A stretch of DNA of 15,715 nt from Deltaproteobacteria bacterium (GTDB lineage: Bacteria; Desulfobacterota; DSM-4660; Desulfatiglandales; Desulfatiglandaceae). The position numbers and the translations under genes are program-made. Shown piece after piece: positions 1-7,832 of the stretch (position 1 is the stretch's first letter; every line of letters begins with the position of its first letter). The notes beneath the pieces were generated by a model. It saw only the letters and a list, made by a program, of their open reading frames with translations, had not been told where the DNA came from and ran no database searches. The stretch covers positions 1 to 15,715 of the forward strand of contig JAFDJF010000001.1 of the NCBI GenBank assembly GCA_019307645.1. The letters are read 5' to 3'.

Positions 1-1
1 G

Positions 2-127
2 CGGAAGACGCGCTTTGTCAGTCCCTTAAAACGAGTTGCGTATCAATCTGCCGTCATTTTGGAATGGCTTACAAATATGCGGGCTTCTAAAAAGAGACCC
101 CCACGGTTCGACAAGCATTATTGGTAA
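2..127 (+). CDS. C-terminal fragment of unidentified protein (cut by window edge)
   Basis: Frame 2 is open from the left edge of the window for 41 codons and ends in TAA at 125-127. The visible tail is basic and aromatic and ends in FDKHYW; it also contains a short hydrophobic segment (SAVILEWL). The other two plus frames hit stops earlier or look less protein-like, so this is the most probable reading. I do not recognise the family, and 41 residues are too few to assign a function. The gene would run in the same direction as the Nudix-AsmA-carboxyltransferase group but is separated from it by an opposite-strand gene. It could also be a chance open frame. Confidence 0.4.
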   Translation, partial: RKTRFVSPLKRVAYQSAVILEWLTNMRASKKRPPRFDKHYW

Positions 128-356
128 AGACCTAAACAGTTACGAATCTTGAGTTATAAGCTGAAAAGTGATGAAAAAACCATTCATGGATATTGGTGCT
201 TGGGAGCCTGCTCGGGAGCAAACACACAAGGTCTATGATCTGATGCTCCCTACCCGTCATTGCCGGTTTCAGCCTATAAGGAAAGTCAACGAAATGCAGT
301 TAACCCTGAACCGTGAACCATTGAACCTCTGAACCCGTGAGCGGTTACCGTATACC
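128..356. other. Gene-poor gap with small hairpin and repeat tract
   Basis: No convincing gene is seen between the partial CDS and the end of the deoxyribosyltransferase. A 7-bp inverted repeat (GGGAGCA at 214-220, TGCTCCC at 244-250) could form a stem with a 23-nt loop, but no T tract follows it. The right-hand part is the TGAACC repeat tract, listed separately. A 53-codon frame at 171-332 ends inside the repeats and is not called as a gene. Confidence 0.5.
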
Positions 357-378
357 TTACACCTTATACTCTATGAAT
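301..378. repeat. Degenerate 7-8 nt tandem repeat tract
   Basis: TGAACC occurs at 307, 314, 322 and 330, with a related TGAGCG at 338, so the period is 7-8 nt. It is followed by a second heptamer series at 344-378 (GTTACCG, TATACCT, TACACCT, TATACTC, TATGAAT). The second series contains the stop codon and last codons of the minus-strand deoxyribosyltransferase. The repeat has therefore either invaded the gene's 3' end or supplied its stop codon. The period matches the repeat arms at 7540-7678 and 11226-11334. Confidence 0.7.
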
Positions 379-986
379 TTTCCCGCTAGAATCAGACATT
401 CCTCAAATCCAGAAAGATCCGAGTAATAATCCTTTTTTGATTCCTCCGGCACAACCATCCAGGTACCGCTCGCAGCATAAACGGCTCCGTCGATCATTAA
501 GTTATCAATTAGGTCGAAGTCTTCGATTTCTATCCCACGGCTATCTTCAAGTCGGTCATTATTTCTTTCAACGATTCGTCCAAGAAATTCAATTGTTCGA
601 TCCGTGAACTTTCTTGCATCATTGGTATATCCAAAGACCGGTTTTCCAAGGGCGCGGGCGAAACCAACTTCGAACGCGGTCCCCACATCCATACTGGGAC
701 CCCGGAACGGTGTCATGTTTGCGATGAGCAGGTCGCATGACCCAATCAGAAGCTCATTATTTTGGCTTATCCTACGCCCCTGCTCTCGTTTCGGAAGATC
801 AATTGAATCAAAGCCGGCATCAAGGGGGAAAACCCCTTCAAAGCCATATTTCCTGCAGAGATCTTTTTTCTTTCTGCCCACAGAAATGGGATCAGGTAAA
901 AATACTTCCGGGCCGGCCAGATAAATTTTGGGTTTCGATGTACTTTGAATGTTCAACTCGTTATTCACACGATTCGATAAAGTCAT
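357..986 (-). CDS. Nucleoside 2-deoxyribosyltransferase family protein
   Basis: The 209-aa protein matches the PF05014 family, which transfers or hydrolyses the 2-deoxyribosyl group of deoxynucleosides or deoxynucleotides (salvage or nucleotide sanitation, cytosolic). The substrate-binding start IYLAGPEVF is at residues 21-29. CDLLIAN is at 84-90, and the block around GTAFEVGFA (102-110) carries E106, the expected catalytic glutamate; D100 just before it is also typical. Residues 1-18 are a poorly conserved-looking extension. The ATG at 984-986 is preceded in frame by TAG, so no earlier start exists. An AAGGAG lies about 33 nt upstream, too far to act as its ribosome binding site, and GTG at codon 7 is an alternative start. 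The last codons fall in heptamer repeats. It is divergent from the Nudix gene; both are nucleotide-related, but a shared role is only inferred. Confidence 0.85.
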   Translation of the reverse strand: MTLSNRVNNELNIQSTSKPKIYLAGPEVFLPDPISVGRKKKDLCRKYGFEGVFPLDAGFDSIDLPKREQGRRISQNNELLIGSCDLLIANMTPFRGPSMDVGTAFEVGFARALGKPVFGYTNDARKFTDRTIEFLGRIVERNNDRLEDSRGIEIEDFDLIDNLMIDGAVYAASGTWMVVPEESKKDYYSDLSGFEECLILAGKFIEYKV

Positions 987-1025
987 ATACTATTATTTTA
1001 TTAACAACAGGCAAACAACTCCTTA

Positions 1026-1054
1026 ACAATACGAAAGAAAAATATTTTTTGCAA
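1026..1054 (-). promoter_or_regulatory. Possible promoter of deoxyribosyltransferase gene
   Basis: On the minus strand, TTGCAA (1049-1054) and TATTGT (1026-1031) are separated by exactly 17 nt. Each matches 4 of 6 sigma70 consensus bases. The region is AT-rich and points at the deoxyribosyltransferase start about 40 nt downstream. It is a weak match, proposed from spacing only. Confidence 0.3.
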
Positions 1055-1154
1055 TGCACTTAGCGTTCGCGTCAGGGAAACGTCATAGGCACATTTTTGG
1101 CGGGATAGACAAGCCCGTTGAACTTTTTGTATCCAGCCAAATTAAAAGGCTTTT

Positions 1155-1183
1155 TTGACAAAAAAGTGCAGCTCTGATATGTG
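1155..1183 (+). promoter_or_regulatory. Sigma70-type promoter for Nudix-AsmA unit
   Basis: A perfect TTGACA (1155-1160) is followed after 17 nt by TATGTG (1178-1183), with an extended -10 TGn directly before it. Transcription would begin near 1190 and read into the Nudix gene at 1320, leaving a leader of about 130 nt. The -35 lies in the AT palindrome CTTTTTT-gac-AAAAAAG. The -10 overlaps an inverted repeat, TCTGAT (1173-1178) with ATCAGA (1188-1193), which could be an operator. Confidence 0.5.
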
Positions 1184-1220
1184 ATAGATCAGATTCACCA
1201 CGGGTAGACAGAAAAGATCG

Positions 1221-1249
1221 CCGGGAACCCCTCTCCTGGTCTGTTTTTT
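1221..1249 (+). terminator. Terminator-like hairpin in leader of Nudix gene
   Basis: CCGGGA (1221-1226) can pair with TCCTGG (1234-1239), with one G-U pair and a 7-nt loop. Four bases later comes a run of six T (1244-1249). The stem is short, but it sits between the proposed promoter and the Nudix start, so it could attenuate the operon. There is no upstream plus-strand gene nearby that it would terminate. Confidence 0.3.
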
Positions 1250-1319
1250 GCATAAATATCCGGTTCAAATTTACAAAAATACTATGCCGAATCAACCCGG
1301 TAACAGAGAATTACACTTT

Positions 1320-1769
1320 ATGAAAGATCAACTCACATGCCCCCACTGCGGTAACGTATTGGAGAAATACAGGAACCCATTTCCAACCGTCGACATAATC
1401 ATCGAAATGGAAACGGGAGGAATTGTGCTTATTAAAAGAAAAAATCCTCCTTTCGGATGGGCTCTGCCAGGAGGCTTTGTGGATTACGGCGAAAGCCTTG
1501 AATCTGCCGCTGTCAGGGAGGCCGAAGAAGAGACATCCCTGAAGGTCGAGCTCCAGTACCAGCTTGGCGCATACTCTGATCCTCAAAGGGACCCTAGGCA
1601 ACACACCATTTCCGTTGTGTTTGTCGCCCGGACCGCAGGAGAACCCAAAGCCGCTGACGATGCCGCAGATGTGGGAATCTTTGACAGCGATTCCGTCCCC
1701 GACAGCCTTGCCTTTGACCACAGAAAAATCCTTCAAGACTATTTTACATTATGCGCTACAAAAAGCTAA
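1320..1769 (+). CDS. Nudix hydrolase with N-terminal CPHC motif
   Basis: The 149-aa protein probably hydrolyses a nucleoside diphosphate linked to another moiety (ADP-ribose-pyrophosphatase-like; substrate not determinable). A CPHC knuckle at residues 7-10 is followed by the [12 protein letters not shown] strand. The Nudix box spans residues 52-74: G52, E58, R66, E67, E70 and E71 are all present, so the metal-binding residues are intact. The usual glycine near its end is serine (S73). A downstream [11 protein letters not shown] stretch is typical of small ADP-ribose-type Nudix enzymes. ATG 1320 is chosen because the CPHC motif starts there; in-frame ATGs at 1248 and 1284 would add unlikely N-terminal residues. 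No strong ribosome binding site is seen. The 3' end overlaps the AsmA-like gene by 19 nt, suggesting translational coupling. Confidence 0.85.
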   Translation: MKDQLTCPHCGNVLEKYRNPFPTVDIIIEMETGGIVLIKRKNPPFGWALPGGFVDYGESLESAAVREAEEETSLKVELQYQLGAYSDPQRDPRQHTISVVFVARTAGEPKAADDAADVGIFDSDSVPDSLAFDHRKILQDYFTLCATKS

Positions 1770-4700
1770 GGACTATCCTCACAGCAATCCTGATATTGCT
1801 CTTCCTTTTCGCAGCATTGGCTCTGCTTCTCAATACCCTTGTGAACCATTCATCTGTTCAGCGTTATCTTCTGGCGAAACTGTCCGAGACCACAGGGTAT
1901 AATTTTAGCGCCAGGGTTTTAACGTTGAGTTTTCGAAACGGATTGGGTCTGAGTGCACTCGACGTTGTGGCCGAGTCACAGACGACACCCGAACGCATCG
2001 AGGCCTCAAGACTCAGTATTGCACTCGATTTTTCAGAACTTACAAAAGGCAGGATCGTTCCCTCCAGAATCTTTGTATTCCGGCCTCAAATTGAAATGTC
2101 CATCGTAAAGGGTGATGGGCCGCTGGAAGTCGTTGATGGGTCTGTCTTCATGTATATGATTGTTGCAGGCCTTTCAGAACTTCGTTCAGCCTCAATAAGA
2201 CAGGGAAGTTTACTTGTGAAGGGGCTCCCCTTTAAGTTGGAACACCTTGATTTTGATATTTACCCACACAAAAAAAATCCTGACAGGATTCAGGCAAACA
2301 TGCGTGGCAAGGCAGTTTCAGAGAAGGATCGTGTGCCCTTTACACTTCAGGGGACCATAAACGCGCTTAAAAACCAGGGCAGCGATCCTACTGCCGAGTT
2401 GACATTAAGGACTGGGAAGTTTCCGTTGACCTGGGTACCCTGGCCGAAATCTCTGGCATTCAGCAAAGGGACTGGCGAGGCTGACATACATTTCAATGTC
2501 GCGCTTGAAGGACCGGTGTCCGCCCGGGGGAAAATCACGGCGGAAGACGTTCGATTTTCCTTTGTTCGGCAGGGACAAACAAAGGATTATCTTTTTGAGG
2601 GTCTTCAAGCTGACTTCACTTCTTTCTACTCCGAAAAAATCTTTGAGGTCTCAACCCTGCGGTTGAAAGGACCGGGGTTTTCGCTGACTGCAAATTCAAA
2701 GATTGTTTTTGAAGACAAACCGAATCCCCATTTCACCTTGAAGGTTGAAAGTCCTTTTTTGCCGCTGGCGACCTTTAAAAATATTTTTCCGACCCCCTTT
2801 GTTCGCCCATGGGTTAAAGAAAAGATATTTCCGGTTCTCTCGGGTGGTGATGCCCGTTTGGTCCATTTTTCAATGAACGGGACCCGGGATCAGCTCAAAC
2901 ACCTTCGGTTACCCGAAAACAGGAAAGCCATTTCCATGAAAATTGAGTGGAAGGAAATTGATGCGCTTAGGGATGGCGGAGGCTTGCCATTCGAAAGGGT
3001 TTCAGGAGAACTGAACATCGAAAATGGCGCGCTCTCAACTTCTATTACCCATGCGGTTTTCGGAAATTCGATCATTACCAGTGCCTCTTTGGATGTCAGC
3101 AGTCTTTATGAGGCGCGTACATATTGTGTGTCTGAAGAAGGGCTTTTTGATCTTCAGGATATCAAGCAGCAGGAAAACCTGGATGTGATGCCTTCCGGTG
3201 CGCGGGGCTTTCTTCAAAGATTTAAGAATGTTTCCGGGAAACTTGAAGGCAGCAGCCGGGTCAGTTTTGAAAAAGGATGGGGCAACCCCAGGGTCCTTAT
3301 GGGGGAATTTCATTTCACGGATTGCTCGACCGAGCTCAATGGCTTACATCTGCCCCTTATCCTGAATGAAGCAGCTATTCACATTGATGGGGACGGCGAG
3401 CCTCAGTTTCAAGGCGTCGGACGCTGGGGCAGATCTGAATTTCGGGTTTCAGGTTCAACAGACCGGTTATGGAAAGTCAGCAAAGCCCGAATTGAATCAA
3501 GGGTCCATGTCAACGGAATAATAGATCTTTTTTTTCAGGGTATTACTCTTCCTTTAAAACAAACGGATCTTATACCCATAAAAGCCGCTCTCACCAAAAA
3601 ACAGAATGTCTGGTTGATTCAGGGAGAAACCAACCTTGACGGCGTGGCCCTGGAGACCGATTCAATTTCCCTCTGCCCATCGGAGAAGTGTAAGGAAGCA
3701 GTCTTTGATATGGCGATCTTTCCCGGAGAGAAGGTTTGCCTCAATAGTTTAAAATATAATCTGGGGGAATCTGCTTTTGAACTGAACGGTTCTTTCGACC
3801 TGATAAGCAAGGATATCATACATGTCAATGTGTTCAGTGAAAAGCTTCTCCTGAAAGATTTAGGAATTCGGTTCAGAAATGAAAACGCGCCGACTAGGGG
3901 TGTTGTGTCCTGCAGAGCCGAAGTCCAGGTCCCATTGAAAGATCCTTCGAAGACTTCTGTTACAGGAGTCGTGACCGGTCGGAATATTTCTCTTAATCTG
4001 GACAGAATGGCCTCGCCTGTTAACGATTGCCATATGATATTAAACTTTGCAGAGAAAGATATCTCCATCCGTTCTCTCAGCATGCGCATGGGCGAGAGTC
4101 TCCTTGATATCCACGGGGATGTGCAGGGTTGGGATGGTTTAAAAGGGAAAATTACGGCCAATGCAGACTTCCTGAATGTTTCGGATTTCATACCGAAAAA
4201 AGCCGGCACTGAAGACAAAATTTCAACCCATGGTTCTTTCTGGAAAAGTTCGGACATACAACTGATTTTAAATGCCCGCAAGGGCAAATGGAAAAAGCTG
4301 ACATTTGCCCCGTTGAAGGCAGAATGCGATTTCCGATCCAACGATTTTTGTATCAAAACCGTTGATGCTCAAATTGCGCACGGCACTGTTTCTGCAAAAG
4401 GCCATGTAAAAGGTGAACAAGGCCCGGAAAGGCTGTTCCTTACGTGCGAAATAAAATTGAAAAAACAACCTTTTGATGATCTTGAAGATAGTCTTGGCTT
4501 TAAAAGGGGTGTCGAAGGGCTCTTAACTTTAGAGGCCTCGCTCTCTGCAAAAGGCGGGGAAACACAGGACCTTATTTCCGGTCTGACAGGCAGTGCCGAT
4601 ATTCTTCTGGAGGAAGGCAAGATAATAAGAGAGCAGGGTATTGTTTTCAAGATCCTGGAGTTTCTCAGTCTTCGAAATATGATCAACTGGGATATGCCGG

Positions 4701-5182
4701 ATTTTTCAAAGACGGGTTTCGATTTTGAAGCCCTTGAAGCGCATGTTGATATCACGGAAGGAAACCTTGAAACGGACAGCTTTATTTTCAAGAGCGCCAT
4801 CTTCAATGCCACAGCCCAGGGCACCATATTCCTCCCCACAGAAACGGTTGACTTTGACTTTTGGATTCAGACGCTTGAGGCTATAGATTTCGTGGTAGGC
4901 AATGTCCCGATTATTGGTTATATCCTGACCGAAAAGGAAAATTCACCAAAAGGAGTCATCATCTACCCGTTAGAGGTTGACGGAAATTGGTCTAACCCAA
5001 AGGTCAAGTCTTCTGTACTAAAAAATTTAGGACCCGGGGTAATTAATATTTTTAAGCGCATACTTCTTACCCCGGGACATATTTTCAAGGAGATATCAGA
5101 ATTCACCAAAAGAATTGTCAAAATGAACGGAACTCAGAATGAAAAAAACATTGAATGTGACAATCCGGCAATAGCGCAATGA
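1751..5182 (+). CDS. AsmA/YhdP-like inner-membrane-anchored envelope protein
   Basis: This is a 1143-aa protein. It has a short basic N-terminus (MRYKKLR), one membrane segment at about residues 8-30, and then a very long beta-rich region with amphipathic repeats and few cysteines. This is the layout of AsmA-superfamily proteins (AsmA, TamB, YhdP), thought to bridge the periplasm and move phospholipids toward the outer membrane. The C-terminal part (about 930-1110) resembles the AsmA-like C-terminal domain, with a [16 protein letters not shown] strand and a final VPIIGYILT segment. Length is close to E. coli YhdP. The start overlaps the Nudix gene by 19 nt with no good ribosome binding site, so coupled translation is likely. 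Starting later would cut off the positive charges before the membrane helix. The carboxyltransferase follows after 74 nt. The family is clear, but which member it is remains open. Confidence 0.8.
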   Translation: MRYKKLRTILTAILILLFLFAALALLLNTLVNHSSVQRYLLAKLSETTGYNFSARVLTLSFRNGLGLSALDVVAESQTTPERIEASRLSIALDFSELTKGRIVPSRIFVFRPQIEMSIVKGDGPLEVVDGSVFMYMIVAGLSELRSASIRQGSLLVKGLPFKLEHLDFDIYPHKKNPDRIQANMRGKAVSEKDRVPFTLQGTINALKNQGSDPTAELTLRTGKFPLTWVPWPKSLAFSKGTGEADIHFNVALEGPVSARGKITAEDVRFSFVRQGQTKDYLFEGLQADFTSFYSEKIFEVSTLRLKGPGFSLTANSKIVFEDKPNPHFTLKVESPFLPLATFKNIFPTPFVRPWVKEKIFPVLSGGDARLVHFSMNGTRDQLKHLRLPENRKAISMKIEWKEIDALRDGGGLPFERVSGELNIENGALSTSITHAVFGNSIITSASLDVSSLYEARTYCVSEEGLFDLQDIKQQENLDVMPSGARGFLQRFKNVSGKLEGSSRVSFEKGWGNPRVLMGEFHFTDCSTELNGLHLPLILNEAAIHIDGDGEPQFQGVGRWGRSEFRVSGSTDRLWKVSKARIESRVHVNGIIDLFFQGITLPLKQTDLIPIKAALTKKQNVWLIQGETNLDGVALETDSISLCPSEKCKEAVFDMAIFPGEKVCLNSLKYNLGESAFELNGSFDLISKDIIHVNVFSEKLLLKDLGIRFRNENAPTRGVVSCRAEVQVPLKDPSKTSVTGVVTGRNISLNLDRMASPVNDCHMILNFAEKDISIRSLSMRMGESLLDIHGDVQGWDGLKGKITANADFLNVSDFIPKKAGTEDKISTHGSFWKSSDIQLILNARKGKWKKLTFAPLKAECDFRSNDFCIKTVDAQIAHGTVSAKGHVKGEQGPERLFLTCEIKLKKQPFDDLEDSLGFKRGVEGLLTLEASLSAKGGETQDLISGLTGSADILLEEGKIIREQGIVFKILEFLSLRNMINWDMPDFSKTGFDFEALEAHVDITEGNLETDSFIFKSAIFNATAQGTIFLPTETVDFDFWIQTLEAIDFVVGNVPIIGYILTEKENSPKGVIIYPLEVDGNWSNPKVKSSVLKNLGPGVINIFKRILLTPGHIFKEISEFTKRIVKMNGTQNEKNIECDNPAIAQ

Positions 5183-5256
5183 ACTCTTGATAATGATGTG
5201 GAGCCATGTTATCTATGCTTCGTTCTAAATCTTCAGTCTTTTGAGGGAATAAAACC

Positions 5257-7104
5257 ATGGCCAAAATAGATATTGTAGATATCTTTACCAAGCGAACCCG
5301 GCATCCGTTCAGGCCCAGGGCAACGGATGTCATTTCAAAACTGTTCCCCAGATTTGAGCACTTCGAAACCCCCAGCAAATCTCTCGTGGCCGGTTCCTGC
5401 CGGTTTATGGAAAAGCAACTTATCGTCATCGGACAACAGAAACCGAAGCCGGAGAATTTAAAAAGCAGCGAGGATTTAAAAATTCTGAATTACGGTATGC
5501 TCACATCCGAAGATCACTCATTTATCCTGAAACTTCTAAAAAAGGTCCAAACCCAGGATCCGGAAAACACGATCATTTTCTGCATAGTCGATACATACGG
5601 TGCGGACATCTCCATGGAATCGGCCAAGCAGTTTCAGGCCTTTTTCATCGCCTACCTGATAAGGGAGTTCCTGACTATCCCGGTCCGGACCATTTCTCTG
5701 GTTCTTGGGGAAGGAGGGAGCGGTGGTGCCCTTGCCATTCAGGTAACCGATATCAGAGGCCAGATGGATGATGCCCTTTATGCCACGGCTCCGCCCGAAA
5801 GCATGGCCGCAATTGTATTTCGAGATGCCACCCGCATCCGAGACGCCCTGGCAATTTTGAAACCCACGGCCAGAAATCTAAAAAATCTGGGCGTGATTGA
5901 CCGTATTGTTCCCTCACCTGAGGATGTAACAAATGCCAGAGAACTATCCGATAACATTAATATTTTTCTTTCAAAAGCAATTAAAGATCTGTCTCGCATG
6001 CGCATAAAAAAACTGATTAAAAAAAGAGAGGCCAGGGCCAAAAACTACGGCGTGCACAAGGGGGGCGGAACGCTTTACGACATCAGACGGTACATAGAAA
6101 AGCCGATCAAAAAGGCCTTTCGAAAACCACCACCGGATATCAAGATCGTTAACCACTCAGGCGCCATTCAGGTGGGTGACGATTATGACGGTTACGGCGA
6201 TATTCAGCAGGGAGAAACCGGCGAAGAATTGGTTGAATGCAATGCAGCGAAGGGGGGTTGCGGGGAACTGATTCCTCTGAAGGCGCTTCTTGACAATTTC
6301 AATGTTTGTCCGGAATGCGGGCACTCTCACATTTTGGGGGTATCAGGATGGATCGACTGCCTCGCAGACCCGGGAAGTTTTCATGAACTGTACAGGAATT
6401 TGAGCGTAACTGAGCTCCTGGAAGAAGATGCCATCACTGATTACTACAGGGACTTCCTTGCCAAGCAGGAAGGTCGATCTAATTTCAAGGAATCGCTTGT
6501 TGTCGGAAGTGCTCAAATCCATCACTTTCAGGTCGTCATGGCAATAGGCTCGTTCAACTACTGCGGCGGTTCAATGGGGGTGGTATTCGGTGAAAAATTT
6601 AGAAGAGCGGTCGACTTTGCAATACAAGAGCATTTGCCTTTAATAAGCCTCTGCAGTTCAGGCGGTGCAAGACTCTATGAAGGCATATCGGCCCTTATGC
6701 AGATGGTCAAGACAATAGAGTCGGTCAATCGCCTGAAAAAACAGGGGCTCCCATATATTTCCATTTTAACTGATCCTTCCACAGGGGGGGCAATCGCCAG
6801 CTATGCAGCTCTTGGGGATATTATTATTGCCGAACCGAGGGCACTGGTCGTTTTTACAGGTCCAAGGGTCATGCGGAGCCGGGGATTTGAAGTGGACGAA
6901 AAAGTGGTTCGATCCGATTATCTTCATCAGATATCCGGAGATATATATAACCATTTAGATCTGTTCCACGAAATCCGTGGTATCCAGGAGGTGTGTGAAA
7001 GGAAGGATATGAAACTGGGTGTGGCCAAATACCTGGAGCTGTACACAAAGACAAGTTTTCGACCGCAAAAGAAAAAAAAGATGGCGATCATCGCGAGCCT
7101 GTAA
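5257..7104 (+). CDS. Fused acetyl-CoA carboxylase carboxyltransferase, alpha-beta order
   Basis: The 615-aa protein joins an AccA-like half (about 1-290) to an AccD-like half (about 320-600). Carboxyltransferase moves carboxyl from biotin to acetyl-CoA to give malonyl-CoA, the first step of fatty acid synthesis. The AccA half has GEGGSGGALAI (151-161). The AccD half has a zinc ribbon with C328, C335, C351 and C354, then CGGSMG (436-441), CSSGGARLYE (466-475), LTDPSTGG (504-511) and FTGPRVM (533-539). Odd points: the first zinc pair is C-x6-C instead of C-x2-C; the AccA motif GAYPG with its following AEERGQ block is replaced by YGADISMES (114-122); and the EQT after GPRVI in AccD is missing. 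Start: GAGGG about 10 nt before ATG 5257. Biotin carboxylase and BCCP partners are not in the window. A divergent acyl-CoA carboxyltransferase with another substrate is possible. Confidence 0.8.
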   Translation: MAKIDIVDIFTKRTRHPFRPRATDVISKLFPRFEHFETPSKSLVAGSCRFMEKQLIVIGQQKPKPENLKSSEDLKILNYGMLTSEDHSFILKLLKKVQTQDPENTIIFCIVDTYGADISMESAKQFQAFFIAYLIREFLTIPVRTISLVLGEGGSGGALAIQVTDIRGQMDDALYATAPPESMAAIVFRDATRIRDALAILKPTARNLKNLGVIDRIVPSPEDVTNARELSDNINIFLSKAIKDLSRMRIKKLIKKREARAKNYGVHKGGGTLYDIRRYIEKPIKKAFRKPPPDIKIVNHSGAIQVGDDYDGYGDIQQGETGEELVECNAAKGGCGELIPLKALLDNFNVCPECGHSHILGVSGWIDCLADPGSFHELYRNLSVTELLEEDAITDYYRDFLAKQEGRSNFKESLVVGSAQIHHFQVVMAIGSFNYCGGSMGVVFGEKFRRAVDFAIQEHLPLISLCSSGGARLYEGISALMQMVKTIESVNRLKKQGLPYISILTDPSTGGAIASYAALGDIIIAEPRALVVFTGPRVMRSRGFEVDEKVVRSDYLHQISGDIYNHLDLFHEIRGIQEVCERKDMKLGVAKYLELYTKTSFRPQKKKKMAIIASL

Positions 7105-7117
7105 CTCGCAAAAATAT

Positions 7118-7153
7118 CCGGAGGGAAAACTTCTCTGCAGCCGGTCCTTCCGG
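7118..7153. other. Weak hairpin between convergent genes
   Basis: CCGGAGGG (7118-7125) can pair with CCTTCCGG (7146-7153) through one G-U pair and a 20-nt loop. It lies in the 64-nt gap between the convergent carboxyltransferase and 88-aa genes. No T run follows on either strand, so a terminator role is doubtful. Confidence 0.25.
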
Positions 7154-7168
7154 CAGCCCCCATTAATC

Positions 7169-7435
7169 TTAATCCGCAGGCCCTTCCAGTAAATCCCTGA
7201 GTGCCGGTTTAAGATATATACTGCTGAGATCAAAGCGCCTCAAGGCCCGGGTCAGGGTTCGAACTTTCTCTGCTGTGGTGGCCCCGGAGTTGACAATAAT
7301 GTAGCGCTTACCCTTTACCCGGCAAAGTCCACCGCCTGGAAAGGCGGTTTCACTATCCAGGCGTTCGTAGCGGACCTGTATTTCCAGGCTGTAAGCCAAT
7401 GCCTCAAGATGATCTAGTACAGATGTCTCATCCAA
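7169..7435 (-). CDS. Small hypothetical protein, 88 aa
   Basis: An 88-aa soluble protein without signal peptide or membrane segment. It begins with an acidic helix (ETSVLDHLEALAYSLEIQVRYE), then a glycine turn followed by GLCRVKGKRYIIVN (36-49), then a helical basic/hydrophobic stretch (AEKVRTLTRALRRFDLSSIYLKPALRDLLE). The clean alternation of helix, strand and helix and the codon use look like a real gene. I have an impression that similar small proteins occur in other delta-proteobacteria, but cannot name a family or function. It is convergent with the carboxyltransferase gene and is followed upstream by a large fold-back repeat. The ribosome binding site is weak (GGG about 6 nt before ATG). 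Confidence 0.65.
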   Translation of the reverse strand: MDETSVLDHLEALAYSLEIQVRYERLDSETAFPGGGLCRVKGKRYIIVNSGATTAEKVRTLTRALRRFDLSSIYLKPALRDLLEGPAD

Positions 7436-7473
7436 GCCCAGCTACCCTGAAATCGGCTATTGTTGACCCTAAC

Positions 7474-7744
7474 GTCAATGACAAAAACTTAACGATTTTT
7501 TAAATTGCACCATTAGACTTTACTTGCATGTAAAGAGAAATTGAACAATCGAATAGCGAATCACAAGTGACGAGTGACGAAGGATGGAATTGCTTCGCGA
7601 TATTTATCTTATATGATTGACAAAAAATCCTTCCTTCGTCATTCGGAATTCATGTATTCGATATTCGATTGTTCAAATTTTCGCACATGAAAAGAATTTC
7701 TGATGCTAAATCATACAAACAGTCCTTAAGTTTTTGCCATTGAC
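7474..7744. repeat. 271-bp fold-back element with heptamer arms
   Basis: Three pairs of arms share one axis near 7609. Outer: 7474-7492 with 7726-7744 (18 of 19 match). Middle: ATTGAACAATCGAATA-type at 7540-7555 with its complement ending at 7678. Inner: GACGAAGGA (7576-7584) with TCCTTCGTC (7632-7640), perfect. The left middle arm reads as phased heptamers (ATTGAAC, AATCGAA, TAGCGAA, TCACAAG, TGACGAG, TGACGAA). No coding frame or transposase lies inside. It fills the gap between the 88-aa gene and the malate dehydrogenase 3' end. Confidence 0.8.
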
Positions 7745-7748
7745 ACTA

Positions 7749-7822
7749 ACGTTGCATAAATCTTTGGACCAAAAGCGCTTCGCTCGCTCTATAGCGTTTT
7801 GAACTCAAATTTTATGCAACGT
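7749..7822. terminator. Long hairpin downstream of malate dehydrogenase
   Basis: A perfect 12-bp inverted repeat, ACGTTGCATAAA (7749-7760) with TTTATGCAACGT (7811-7822), is extended by inner pairs (TTTG/CAAA; CAAAAGCGC with GCGTTTTG with a one-base bulge). It begins 10 nt after the malate dehydrogenase stop, so it probably shapes or protects that transcript's 3' end. There is no T tract, so it is not a classical intrinsic terminator. It may instead be another repeat element. Confidence 0.5.
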
Positions 7823-7832
7823 CAGGGTTGAC

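Noticed and set aside
171..332. 53-codon frame starting ATG AAA AAA CCA
   Set aside because: Its tail runs into the TGAACC repeat tract, no clear ribosome binding site is seen, and no family is recognisable.
301..345. CRISPR-like array
   Set aside because: Units are 7-8 nt and degenerate with no spacers of 30 nt and no cas genes; this is a short tandem repeat.
1181..1200. CRP/FNR-type site (TGTGA ... TCACC)
   Set aside because: The half-sites are 10 nt apart rather than the usual 6, and the second half is imperfect.
3619..4356. Long open frame (245 codons) on the minus strand opposite the AsmA-like gene
   Set aside because: It lies wholly antisense to a well-supported gene, has no recognisable domain and is rich in Ser, Arg and Phe, as expected for a shadow frame.
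5187..5215. Promoter in the gap before the carboxyltransferase (TTGATA, 17 nt, TATCTA)
   Set aside because: The -10 is poor (3 of 6); operon read-through explains expression equally well.
7749..7832. Integron attC-like site
   Set aside because: No core GTTRRRY/RYYYAAC pair or integrase nearby; simple inverted repeats are a sufficient description.
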